From Barthelona sp. PAP020 (lineage: Eukaryota; Metamonada: BaSk clade): a stretch of DNA of 38,798 bases. Made by a program: the position numbers and the translations under genes. Within the stretch, counting starts at the first letter, position 1, and each line of letters opens with the position of its first letter. Positions 12,501 through 18,577 of the stretch are shown piece after piece. The stretch covers positions 1 through 38,798 of the forward strand of contig JARQWU010000013.1 of NCBI GenBank assembly GCA_040182905.1, written 5' to 3'. Below the pieces are notes generated by a model. That model searched no databases. It had not been told where the DNA came from and was given only the letters and a program-made list of their open reading frames with translations.

Positions 12501-15500
12501 AAAATTAGAATATGATCGAATCTATTTTAGTGCAACTGATCAATTGAAAATCAATTCTGCATCAAAAAGAGCTTTAACTAAAGGATTACATCCTATTGCA
12601 ATAGCAGCAGTTAGTGCTTTACAAATGACTATTATTCCTTTATCAAATCGAAATTTGAGAAAAAATGTCTTAGATTTTGCCATTGGAGATTTAAAGAATC
12701 GTTGGATGATTCCTGATAATAAACAATTTGATATAGAATACATTTCAAATGTGATTAGTGAATTTTTAGATAATAATGATGAAATATTTAAAGAAATTGA
12801 AATGTTAAAAATTGATAATTTCAAAAAGTTTTCAAATGTTCAAAAAGTTTCAAATATTCATGAACTTATTTTTAAAGATGTTAATGAAGGGAAAAAAGTT
12901 CACAGATTAAGTCTGAGTTTAAGCAGTGAATTAGATGTAGGATCTTCAACTTTTAGCATTTCAGAGAAATCTATCTTGATTGAAAGTATTTTAAATGCTT
13001 TACAAAAACAATTGAGCAAAAATTTTGGATCTAATTCGCCATTATCTTCAAATATACAAGTTGACTTTGCTAAAGCTAAATCTCAAGCAAATTCACCAAA
13101 TTCTTCTGATAATGAAAGTGTAGATTTCATTCAAATTGCTCATTCAGAAGATCTAAATATTTTCGGTCTTCCAGCGAATGAGTTTATAATTGATGTAACA
13201 AAGGATGTTAGACCAATAGAAAATGACCTTGATTTCAATTTTGATGAAGATTATGACAATCTAGATGATTATACTGATGAACAAATGTCTTTTGATAAAC
13301 AAAAAGAAGAAAGAGAAGAGAATGATGATATCGATATAATATATGGAAACTCTTTTGAATATCAAGAAACCATTGTAAGAATCATCATTGGAGATGAATT
13401 TGAGAGTGTTGTGGATAAAATTGATGTGGAGGACATGGTAGAATTGGATTTGTCTGATGATGAAGAAACTGCAAATGGATTGATGGATTTTATTAGACCA
13501 AGCGATTTGTACATGAATTCAGACAGTGAAGAGAGTGATAATGAATACAGGAAAGAAAGTGAAAGTGATGAGTTTTCCAGTCATTCAAATGATCTGGGAT
13601 ACAACTTTAATCATGAATTCAGTTTGACCAATGAATATGATCATAGTAATGATGATGATGAAGAAGAGGAAGAAGAAGAAGAAGACGATTTTGAAATATA
13701 TGAAGAAGATAACATGGATAAAAAACATTTTGAAAGCTTTAACATTGATTTGAGTACCATTAAGATTGAAAAAGAAAATAGGAAACAGATTGAATATGAT
13801 GAAGAAATTTTCAATGAAATACAGAGTGAAAGCGAGAATGAAAGTGAAAGTGTTTGGGAGAGTAAAGATTTTGCTTTGAAAAGTGAATACAAGATAAACG
13901 ATGAAGAATATCTTGATACTGAAAGCATTACAAATAAAATATTATCACGTGACAATAGTTTTGTTGAAAAGAGTAAGAATCTGTTGTATGAGGAACGAAA
14001 ATTCCTGTTTAAAAATATTGGTTTAGAGTTTTGTGAGGAATTTGCTGAAAGTATCAAATATATCGATAGTTTTGAGCAATCGATGAATAGGTTATCTGAA
14101 ATTGACTTTAAAGTTCAAAAAACCAATGAAATTTGTCTAATGAATTCAAAGTTAATTAACAGAACTCAACATATGTTCAGCAAAAATAGCAGTCGTTTAT
14201 TTTTCATCAATGATCCACATGAAATTTTTGAACGTATCTTAAAATCAAAATATTCTAGTGATAGAGTTAGAGTTTTATCGTTATATTCAAAGGATTTTAA
14301 GCAAAAATTCATTAATTACGTTGAAAAGGGTAAATTGATTGTGTTAAGGGATGTTAATTTCAAATTACATGAAAATAATTTGGTCACAAGTGTGATGGAA
14401 GGTATTGAAAATCGTTTGATTTCAATCAAATGTAATTCAATTCAACAAAAGCACATCAGTTTATCAGAAAATACAGAATTATTCTTGTGCTTTTATGAAA
14501 GTGTTTTTAACCATCCAAATTTTTATAAATGTTTCTATGGACATCGAAAATGGATTGATTTGGATCTTGGAAATGAAGAATTGTATAGGTTATATTTCAT
14601 TTTATTGTTAGAAAAATTGTCACCATATTATTTAGATTTATTGGTCAAAATTCATGAAATTAACATGTATTTGCGTAAAAAAGTATTATTAACTGAAAAG
14701 AAATTTGTAAAAGTATTTGATGGAGTGAAAGAAATTTCAATTGATAAGTTTAAAAGAGTTAATTCAACGGTTGATGATTTATTTCGTGAGAGAAGACACC
14801 TATTCACTTTATTGAAAGATACGCATGTCATAAATCAGTATGTTGCCAAATTAGTTTCCTCCAGTAAAAATTTAGCATATTGCACCTCTACAATCGTCAG
14901 TGCTTGTTCACAATATGCTTATTCAACTGGATCTTTCCAAGTAATGATTCCTAATCAGACAATCATTGCGTTCATTCTCAAATATTTAAGTGAACATCAT
15001 GAAAACATTCAAAACATTCAAAACTTAAAACCAAGCAATGATGAATATGGAAAATTCCTCAAAGCCATTTTGCCAGTTGTTTTATCTGGTATTTCTTCAT
15101 TTGGTGCTAAGCATTTGATTATTGGAATCTTATTAACAATCAAACTCAAAATTATTGACCATGAATTTATTGATGCAATATTGGAGATGTTAGATAACAA
15201 AACTAGATCTGTTGATGAAATATTACAAATGTTTCCAATGAAAACTTTGAGATTTTTCAAAAAGAAATTGCTTGAAAAGAACGATCTGTTCAATGAAATT
15301 ATTAAAATGGCTGAACCAGAGAAGAAAGTTGAATATTTTAATTGTGATCATCCCTACATGTTTTTACTGCTATGTTCATGGAGGACCAAAAGAATACCTC
15401 AAATTTTGAATGAGTTTGTAAGGAATATGTTAAATGTTGATGAGGTTTTGGTGACAAAAAATTCATTTTCTCCAGAAAACATTGAAAACGTGTTTAATTA

Positions 15501-17376
15501 TCATAATTTCTTCATGAATGAATTTGATGAGAATCAAATTATCTTGTTACCAAAAGATTTAATTTCAGAAGATGTTTTGGATTCAGATTCGAACATTCAG
15601 CGATTGTTCTCAAAATTCAACATTCAAAAAGTTGACAAAAACATTCAAAACATTCAAAATATTCAAAGTAACGTGATTATTATGTTTGCTGACTTGAATG
15701 AAGAATTTGTTATCAAGTGCAGAAATGAATTGGATGGTAAGTTTTGTGTATTTGCTGTTAGTAGCAGCTCAAATATCAATACTTTTGGTAATTATATCCT
15801 GAAACGTTCTGTGAACTTACCAATCTCCAACTACAAGCTAACTGGTTGGGCTTTTACCATTCCATATGCTCTACAATCAAGAACTTTGACATACTTTCAT
15901 TTAATCAATTCATTTGATCAAAATTTAGGCATTCAAAGGTTTATTGGTTTAGCAATCTTGTTTGGATGTATTCAGTTGTTAAATGTTGGTTTCAATACTC
16001 AAACCTTTTCAATTGGGTTGATTAAACTTTTGCTGATGTACACCGTTGAATCAATAACAAACAACATTGAAGATGATGAATACATATCTGAATTAGAAGA
16101 TTTCATTGATTCCATCATTCCTTCTGTCTCGTTAAAACCACTTTACAGTAGATATATTCAAAAATGCTTCAAACCCTCAAATGGATATTATTTTGAGACA
16201 GAAATTCTTAAAATACCAGATGAAACAATCAAACTTAGACATTTGAAAGATTGGATTTTTGAAAATTCAGAAAATTTGAACAAGTTTTTTAAAAGCTTGT
16301 ACGACTCTTTATTAGCGAAAACAAATTCATTTTTATATGACCAAACTTTTTATTCAATATTGAGCTTTGTAAACAATAAGAGAGATTTAGACTTCAAAGA
16401 TGCTACCATTGTTTCAACTTTACAAACGATGAATGACAACATTCAAAGCATCTCTTTACATATCACTTCTTCTTTAGAATATCAATTTGATGATTTTATT
16501 TCAACAATTATTGTATCCTTCATCAAAGAAGAGTTGAAAAATTACCAAAATATCCAAAAGTATCTCAACACTTTATTTAAGACTGGTATGAACATGTTTA
16601 ATTCGATTGATCAATTAAATGACTTTGTTAAGAATGGTGATGTTTTAACTCCTGCTTTGATCAATCTCTTTAGGACCTTTACAGTTGATTTGTATGAAAA
16701 TGAAGCGGAAACAACGTTATTTACTACATTGGGGTTCAATTTGAAGTTATCTGATCTGTTATCTCAATTTGAAGACCAATTATATCGGTGGGAAGAATTT
16801 TTCAATGAACTGTTGGATGGCACAAAAGATCCAATGGCTACATCCAACCCCAAAAATTTTATCAAGAAATTTAGAAATATTAGATGGAACTTTTCGACAA
16901 TTATTGAACGTTTCCATTTGTTAAAAACTCTGAGAATTTTAGGTAGATCATTATTTGATATGTTAGATGATGAAACCTATTCAGATGAAGATTTCATATT
17001 GGTAGCATCAACAAGCATCAATGCTAGTATGGATTTAAAGGATTTCGAAGCATTGAATATTGATGTTTCTCCAACTTTAGCAGTTTTTGAAAAATGTGAA
17101 TTGGGTGGATTTTCTGAAGTTTTAGAAACTATTGAAAAGGTTTCATATTTGAAAACTTGTGTAAATGGCAATATCCCTTTGAAGGATTTAATTATAAGAT
17201 GTATTCAAGTTAAAGATTTGGAAAAATTAGACCATTACATTTATTGCAATTTAAAAGAACAATTGTTATATGATGATAAGAACAATAACCCAATTATTTT
17301 GTTAAATTATGATGTATTTGATAAAGATCAATTAGATGATACACTTCCTTGTCTTTTAGATAGTTTCAATTTTTAA
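514..17376 (+). CDS. Giant divergent dynein heavy chain-like protein, apparently without intact P-loops
   Basis: A single 5620-residue frame, about 1000 residues longer than a typical dynein heavy chain. The order of regions matches dynein: a long N-terminal tail; a linker to about residue 2110; AAA1 around 2330-2540; AAA2 near 2640; AAA3 near 3013-3100; AAA4 near 3345-3430; stalk coiled coil 1 at about 3637-3743; a microtubule-binding-like segment at about 3761-3917; coiled coil 2 to about 4000; AAA5 from about 4015; an acidic insert at about 4230-4476; and AAA6 near 5079-5135. The clearest resemblances are the AAA3 Walker B neighbourhood (FKFIFENVNYASKDVF), AAA4 (HFLIIGPSLCAKQKHF), and the segment before AAA6 with LLLCSWRTKRIPQ. 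Each P-loop position is degenerate: AAA2 reads VHFTGNFSRIYGF and AAA4 reads GPSLCAKQ. The AAA1 Walker B position reads GVIILKNIEL, without the usual Asp-Glu. I found no GKT or GKS in the chain. It may be a structural dynein with no motor activity; orthology is unknown. The ATG at 514 is chosen because the frame at 510 ends after 13 codons. Confidence 0.8.
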   Translation: MQNQTNLTNLTFKSFISLSFGKKNTKKFFDTKWTFDIIQSFLTNDSYSQIYLFMDENSNPCIATDFISTMNKNHDKILYIIKTEFLQNDDPNYNTFIIGNLDSDSSLSINTFLYSILVPIVENIVINFTNMYPDTDFMSTRSAGFNVVTANFFNRIFSLKQDELLLPVEKKFDFINASQTEEDLTLLDESFECFQQNFKDFLKVEHKFSSISGEFDFCHQKKKVLESFITFYTREDLAEFWEVLQSYRHEIYSVFRKLRSLIEQELVHINHCLGLLKPLKRCLDDIEKYDASFNIEKRSIMLIKTAFLFAKNQNYYVPNKMKFRLFLKILVKEIVLRLKKVIFRSFEDPVKLLNMKVLKNYVIFEQNFFITVIEHLEGLVQTGLKWLRNLKQMIVQESTVTFLDKSGMAIIDEFQEQLLITDEICLNCKFITFLPDHLFPMNIRVNKRINLLKQQVEIIYLRFLIELCQGYHDVDIVFHNSVYYAYYNRRNYDDLVFDQVFIPTKIQNLYSKYREYIRASDKQIAESLDDGFLKEEKNFLFLMNVGISLYLEINNTSLAEIQNVILKFIIKGLGELSKFIEKNASQTLTLTRNCLEEIVNECYDLETPVKHLQIFFENFSNFHHQFFSIILTNLRNQRILYDDFLSKLEEFSSSINSIIEFEYEFGVIDQTLNFDLLTFEKYPIFMKRLKTFIKKTLKSIEEMEKQFQSLFLTYYELTKNKFYASRSNCIGDLFEDNSRNSLIFKYLISINDLKALVRSKFLAVKNLDDYASLIEFQKLHCFCVFIQSNHVNIVKVLPNVIVELISHEITPLIKIENDIYSTTWLDVNRIQEIYEQYHTILIEVKHICTALFDVYDYILHSFENVDFFFLNVSNVSNVSELRQLSIFEFNDYSMRKIDLLNHEIKHFKEIFVKKLKLCFKLLHCSRGDPVFINFILFLQNLVINNINEMLCSQFSEFNEILRKKNIIQGNIEFIGDNLEINPDPFEKLRDLISNLRFGNVYEMLNKQWLSSNTNIISVGSKKLLFAEIFSYVRLVLLSVNSVCDVFSNVVVDPKILTKESITDRNVKKSVVNKDVENMVVSDVENKEQQPEQEQEKEKDQQINEQSEKDQDILTPTTLSRAQSIEYPVKKEQEEIIKANKEDDAEKEEIHDEKSFDLYFDSVFAEQAKEHFENQLPVERELLKFVNIIKDVDEGLCELHERLVTRVKKSQVQKIDTFEIRTFLYDDKILNDWGYNLITKKQLEIDFRYIDSLINRALKLKKSVNNIPAHRDCGFIRFDLTQFKSSVVGKFFRNESHIVKRIYDYITENLSFLINFQNVLFKQFDITLFAPEKALSENESDGLMSQSSSSQESYFSLKTSETKEEIDGDRKIELKTVENDGEKTDEGEFSCFDDFFESPYYDVFRTIYVFKKTHKYVMFEVKLFDDLCKRLIDLNDFHDNIGFDLRKKFENILNNISILKVKKTEITNYLSSKLKIAVDLLLKEFDVNNDSFKNFEKKYHREVDYISVDYIILYDSEGGKQYISKLFGTLEKFEGQISSILSHREILTVNAEILGVNANLKYEKSSLMKCLKSFECFVNSMKQIYDIHEAFKKVSWKDYAGLPIIKTLNKAKDELNEDDLIKLGNKLDIDIRSHQVLINISLIGCEESHIIDVIKQHENVDIQSFFQLFPSILTSDILLKNIEEMYIAEKLRSHSSKLIQKMSNQYHLKTCDSFQFSLFLKNNSVLFNSVKKDFMKNEQKRLANKEILHVGQFKQQIEINSLKELSIMNPKVAYHKGFTGHVINMLSDSHSIFERTDIHLEIPIVQTIQKDIENLLKISLKGHRNITEQLNFWLKQLKNLELFFEKAFFVINSFETVLVILSKVEDTENIIKEEHEQLLADSLTRYEQLLVPIYYVGLLKCYDYINDLTEFMLMIEPLFQLIEQLRYQQINKIPRLLMLSNSQYCYSIVNIHHTLVHSKYYVFHSKPIILSLFPMFSDVLIKDFKITGFVNTNVYGIEENFSISANEDLSSINDSFTMQLTQRSFGSTVSLGGTSSTASYQTYFNTSSSTNFEVISLLEPILLTEIGTLDDLVLSIQNGLINTQTSLMRQMKNIIDNFVHQLEVNIMIEELLKLPLSYGRILLCTILNKIEYNIPNNMGDRLLFSIYVELRTNLLESSYYRNLHVRNLFQVLYPSLARIFSRVTHFIQLSHTDNELSTVSSMNFLDFDYQFEEDSTSINTPNLDTSGIIGIGEENNYLNDFGIDNNFAMNNNSFATSISESFWNNFSTTFEGDEELINNAANEFIYVQPTSYIDFNENSYYLNGRKVSENVKDFVFISKYITVVTKTHFAKFDLITNAFNSNLGVVLRSIHESCLNEFIDVFTQYYLAETLEYDVNSLISRAIPFGCTTHSDKFQFNLFKYLQGLIHFLKTVNGVIILKNIELFSEKEILFFMDELVRSRIKFIVCCNTEYEIMLQNTITIKLNTSEMNSYHTIAPILNFETLESNLVISKSFEIFEILREIIAYYQCFGIKLLLNQEDFRFIASSTFKLVNFFQRQRISAINRTKLEIHCFAYLFIKFVKDTVNLNDNLCKELIERISSHFRLNLMMFDIETPIGFDFFSGRTLLNESLAKKLKYFKYGHNEPLKQLILALSKSTTYNSVHFTGNFSRIYGFEFLQIYESFVKFFYRSVSSNIIYISYPMNFEICFDSNVLLSYSIASLQSLLIDKLTSFKNNSQQESRSRVSVSKIVEDVFIIIVLKTDDSLSKEMFRILKVFEKKCNVIISNLLMTMNFPESFKFFTIIKTISIENPLKLANSTIIANDLSTKAIIEGYGYQIACNTFYEYDENFNDPLLLDFIDNNPFSIDISKELLRYLISLVFKSRNEHSHFYRDIILLPFFNKTILNTFFHIIDVLIAYEYNQISIIMYALTYLLMIGVKPNYLLYSDVSKELFENFEKHFNFSIDEDQSIQYLIPSFEEPKLLNVSKTEEYVMFIRKVFPVASTYNLIYLQRTLMNVESEQKDGYCKGGLIITPSTTVFDIINAIFYFLTKDNMPKIPMFTEYKISSEQHDMKGKKFKFIFENVNYASKDVFMLISLLICYKRVYLLSSRTIYDFSDINISFIGIMDDYINKEIEHLYFCNFSNCLLPFIFQQEYLLKNNQDMTMQRVEQFLALLFDYLINTNNNVIIKGEDHSSLDMINNNYCFHQIDLLLLTIQKYYDENISIEEFLPFVVWITTNFWLKRNDKQLFSVLSVELQCLNRIFNTKELKYVPKDLNQILYIPKQFLEILKGIFEDNRFNQKQQITIGNEFIRIFDLENFNLAAIEFFNHFIASFNIDKYSQTNITLLTIEQTKKIFFDYFLLDSSLNHFLIIGPSLCAKQKHFLFLQLIGKVCKNKFIHLKFLDLNEIIRFRNDYQNDENQQNQPENIFNLNESLKENHHTILFINSVQYKEIVKKHNGFSAAIDSLLFNYDFSVIEPSLLLYYAKYIVSMNNMNNNNVSINAMDVNLTKEEINNFFQRIHIVIDVMPYHYHEYQTNVFNLMKCINVNVQALASLEGFATYVLECLDRLLYIRINQGFNNPLTHDVERDNIAYHLAKTFEYFINSIENTIPANIPDEPTIFTFYNLKQQINIESWMVIKPKLFERYITFFVEYLSQAKEVYFARLSKLKNSLKLFEIIEKELIKHNNSIRIYDNQLKIQETKINDKIHVLGNHQARLKIVDKNLEQINLEIFQFKIQLKNLSDIVDNIQKDVFILQKFKTNLLKLLTNIDKNFDFNDIEYLRQLQKPKDNVLEIIAFFVALTNIQVISSSGSGTGTGTGTGSGSGTGSNSSSRTVSGTDSSSSSSSGTNTTPNTTSLNMSDKGILLTLFKRFRSLLTDIRIFEARLRGFALETINKDLVIVIKNRLPMIQLDDDELPFIKAIYDLLQTIAQLIDETQKLESKKSEYNLLSNSFDQVVVRLHSNENEYDSLIRQLSKNSNELEKEMLVKHDLITKHQNCYSTIEIFKTFLETCISVKENLKLEYDRIYFSATDQLKINSASKRALTKGLHPIAIAAVSALQMTIIPLSNRNLRKNVLDFAIGDLKNRWMIPDNKQFDIEYISNVISEFLDNNDEIFKEIEMLKIDNFKKFSNVQKVSNIHELIFKDVNEGKKVHRLSLSLSSELDVGSSTFSISEKSILIESILNALQKQLSKNFGSNSPLSSNIQVDFAKAKSQANSPNSSDNESVDFIQIAHSEDLNIFGLPANEFIIDVTKDVRPIENDLDFNFDEDYDNLDDYTDEQMSFDKQKEEREENDDIDIIYGNSFEYQETIVRIIIGDEFESVVDKIDVEDMVELDLSDDEETANGLMDFIRPSDLYMNSDSEESDNEYRKESESDEFSSHSNDLGYNFNHEFSLTNEYDHSNDDDEEEEEEEEDDFEIYEEDNMDKKHFESFNIDLSTIKIEKENRKQIEYDEEIFNEIQSESENESESVWESKDFALKSEYKINDEEYLDTESITNKILSRDNSFVEKSKNLLYEERKFLFKNIGLEFCEEFAESIKYIDSFEQSMNRLSEIDFKVQKTNEICLMNSKLINRTQHMFSKNSSRLFFINDPHEIFERILKSKYSSDRVRVLSLYSKDFKQKFINYVEKGKLIVLRDVNFKLHENNLVTSVMEGIENRLISIKCNSIQQKHISLSENTELFLCFYESVFNHPNFYKCFYGHRKWIDLDLGNEELYRLYFILLLEKLSPYYLDLLVKIHEINMYLRKKVLLTEKKFVKVFDGVKEISIDKFKRVNSTVDDLFRERRHLFTLLKDTHVINQYVAKLVSSSKNLAYCTSTIVSACSQYAYSTGSFQVMIPNQTIIAFILKYLSEHHENIQNIQNLKPSNDEYGKFLKAILPVVLSGISSFGAKHLIIGILLTIKLKIIDHEFIDAILEMLDNKTRSVDEILQMFPMKTLRFFKKKLLEKNDLFNEIIKMAEPEKKVEYFNCDHPYMFLLLCSWRTKRIPQILNEFVRNMLNVDEVLVTKNSFSPENIENVFNYHNFFMNEFDENQIILLPKDLISEDVLDSDSNIQRLFSKFNIQKVDKNIQNIQNIQSNVIIMFADLNEEFVIKCRNELDGKFCVFAVSSSSNINTFGNYILKRSVNLPISNYKLTGWAFTIPYALQSRTLTYFHLINSFDQNLGIQRFIGLAILFGCIQLLNVGFNTQTFSIGLIKLLLMYTVESITNNIEDDEYISELEDFIDSIIPSVSLKPLYSRYIQKCFKPSNGYYFETEILKIPDETIKLRHLKDWIFENSENLNKFFKSLYDSLLAKTNSFLYDQTFYSILSFVNNKRDLDFKDATIVSTLQTMNDNIQSISLHITSSLEYQFDDFISTIIVSFIKEELKNYQNIQKYLNTLFKTGMNMFNSIDQLNDFVKNGDVLTPALINLFRTFTVDLYENEAETTLFTTLGFNLKLSDLLSQFEDQLYRWEEFFNELLDGTKDPMATSNPKNFIKKFRNIRWNFSTIIERFHLLKTLRILGRSLFDMLDDETYSDEDFILVASTSINASMDLKDFEALNIDVSPTLAVFEKCELGGFSEVLETIEKVSYLKTCVNGNIPLKDLIIRCIQVKDLEKLDHYIYCNLKEQLLYDDKNNNPIILLNYDVFDKDQLDDTLPCLLDSFNF
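3124..3150 (+). repeat. Three tandem 9-base units in the dynein tail
   Basis: The unit AAATGTTTC is repeated in tandem and encodes Asn-Val-Ser three times. The period is a multiple of three, so the repeat can grow or shrink without breaking the frame. Confidence 0.75.
11866..11995 (+). repeat. GGT/AGT/ACT microsatellite coding for a Gly-Ser-Thr linker
   Basis: About 130 bases of GGTAGT, GGTACT and AGT triplets encode a run made almost wholly of Gly, Ser and Thr, at residues of about 3785-3828 of the dynein. It lies after stalk coiled coil 1, inside the predicted microtubule-binding domain. The composition is less AT-rich than the flanks. It should form a flexible loop and is likely to vary in length between strains. 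Confidence 0.85.
13200..13940 (+). other. Acidic low-complexity insert in the dynein AAA5 region
   Basis: Residues of about 4230-4476 are dominated by Asp, Glu and Ser, with a run of four Asp followed by eight Glu at about 13657-13690. Ordinary dyneins have only a short link here between the start of AAA5 and the rest of the module. The stretch is probably disordered. The frame stays open across it and dynein-like sequence resumes after it. Confidence 0.6.
15003..15027 (+). repeat. Tandem AACATTCAA units (first copy group)
   Basis: Two adjacent 9-base units encode Asn-Ile-Gln repeats in the dynein. The same unit recurs at 15640-15667 in the same frame, which suggests local slippage or duplication within the gene. 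Confidence 0.65.
15640..15667 (+). repeat. Tandem AACATTCAA units (second copy group)
   Basis: Three 9-base units, the last with one substitution, encode Asn-Ile-Gln three times. They are the same units as at 15003-15027 and lie about 50 residues before the AAA6-like segment. Confidence 0.65.
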
Positions 17377-17850
17377 TTCGAAGTATTTTAAACTATTGAA
17401 GGGGAATAACCCCTTTTCTTTTTTTATTATAAACCTAAACCAGTATCTTTTTTTTTTATTGTGGATTCTTTGAATTATTTTGATCAGTTTATACAGTGAT
17501 TTAAGTTCTTTAATAAATTCTTGTCTTTTAATAAATTGAAAATGCTCACAGTTGCTGCAAAAGAACAAACACTTGCAATTTTTTAACTTTAAAAATTCGA
17601 TCAATCAGTTAATTGTTGTTTATAATACACATTCTATTTATTCATCAGGAAATATTTGCATCAATCAAATAGACATGTTCAAAGAAACAAAAAAGTGAAA
17701 AACATGCGGAAATCTTTTTCAAATTCTCTAAAAATAGAAAAAATAAAGCTTAATTTGATATTTTAAACAATTTAATGTAAAAAACAAGAAAAATTAGAAA
17801 GAACAAGGATTGGTATTCATTTTTTTTTATCAATCATTTTATAGAAGAGA
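17377..17850. other. Intergenic region after the dynein gene
   Basis: This 474-base AT-rich spacer holds the 3' end of the dynein gene and the 5' region of the Nop16-like gene. A hairpin with a T run lies 22 bases after the dynein stop and is listed separately. A minus-strand frame crosses part of it but has no recognisable protein features. A start-stop ATGTAA at 17775-17780 precedes the next gene. No RNA gene is recognised. Confidence 0.5.
17399..17428 (+). terminator. Hairpin plus T run just after the dynein stop
   Basis: AAGGGG (17399-17404) and CCCCTT (17410-17415) form a perfect six-base stem with a five-base loop (AATAA), followed by TTCTTTTTTTATT. It starts 22 bases after the TAA of the dynein gene. 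The shape is that of an intrinsic terminator, yet the gene is surely transcribed by a eukaryotic polymerase, so a role in 3' end formation or RNA stability is only inferred. Confidence 0.45.
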
Positions 17851-18342
17851 ATGGTGAATCCAAGAGCAATGTCTTCAGATCCTTTGGGTTCAGTAACAAA
17901 ACTAAAAGTTGGAAAGACTAGTGTTTTATTTAGGAACAAATTAACTTTAAAAGAAAATTATGCCAAGATGGGATTACAATTGAGACAAAAAGGTATTACT
18001 GTTCCAAAAGTTTATCAAAAATCAAAAAGTCCCATTAGAATTGATGATATGACCAATATAACCAATATTGAAAAAGATCAGATTGAAGAGGATGTATTAC
18101 AATATGAAGAAATAAAAAAATCAGTCCTTAAAAAACCAAATATTAGTCCAAACCAAAGAAAAATGATTGATGATATTGTTAAAAAATATAAATCAGATAC
18201 CAATGATGAAATTGATTGGAAATCAGCTTCCAGAGATTTATCATTAAACCCTTATCAACATACAGTTTCCCAATTGAAAAAATTGATTAAAAAAAATGAA
18301 GATTGGCATTTATTCTTCAAATTGAAAGAAGGAAACAAATGA
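17851..18342 (+). CDS. Nop16-like ribosome biogenesis protein
   Basis: The 163-residue basic protein resembles Nop16, a nucleolar factor of 60S ribosomal subunit assembly. Two patterns support this. The N-terminal part has LKENYAKMGL, like the family's conserved block near the word NxxxMGL. The C-terminal part has SRDLSLNPYQHTVSQLKKLI, matching the family's pattern of Arg-Asp, Leu-Asn, Gln-x-Thr and a final basic helix. The length is close to that of known members (about 180-230), slightly short. The ATG at 17851 follows an A/G-rich context, with no in-frame ATG between it and the upstream stop region. The neighbouring genes give no functional hint. The assignment is by motif only. Confidence 0.7.
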   Translation: MVNPRAMSSDPLGSVTKLKVGKTSVLFRNKLTLKENYAKMGLQLRQKGITVPKVYQKSKSPIRIDDMTNITNIEKDQIEEDVLQYEEIKKSVLKKPNISPNQRKMIDDIVKKYKSDTNDEIDWKSASRDLSLNPYQHTVSQLKKLIKKNEDWHLFFKLKEGNK

Positions 18343-18577
18343 AATCGCATCGGTTAAGTCTATAAATTTAATTCCTTTATATAAACAATTTTTTTTTGAC
18401 ACCTTTTTTTTTCCTATTTATGATTCTCATTCAAAACCTTTCCTTTTTGAAACAAATATGATACAAAAAAAAACTTATCTGACACGTTCAAAGAATTAAC
18501 AAGAAATCAAAGATAAAATTCCTTCCATTTCCTTTCAAAAAAATTCAAAGTGAAGAAGGAAATTCTTTTTGCTTTTT

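Noticed and set aside
514-17376. Split of the dynein-like frame into several genes or a frameshifted pseudogene
   Set aside because: The frame is open for 5620 codons with dynein-like segments in the right order from linker to AAA6; a decaying pseudogene of this size in AT-rich DNA would have stops.
17356-17604. 82-codon minus-strand frame over the dynein 3' end
   Set aside because: It overlaps the dynein stop, is basic and AT-driven in composition, and has no recognisable features.
18569-18577. TTG start three codons upstream for adenosine deaminase
   Set aside because: It is not an ATG, and the ATG at 18578 gives a normal N-terminus.
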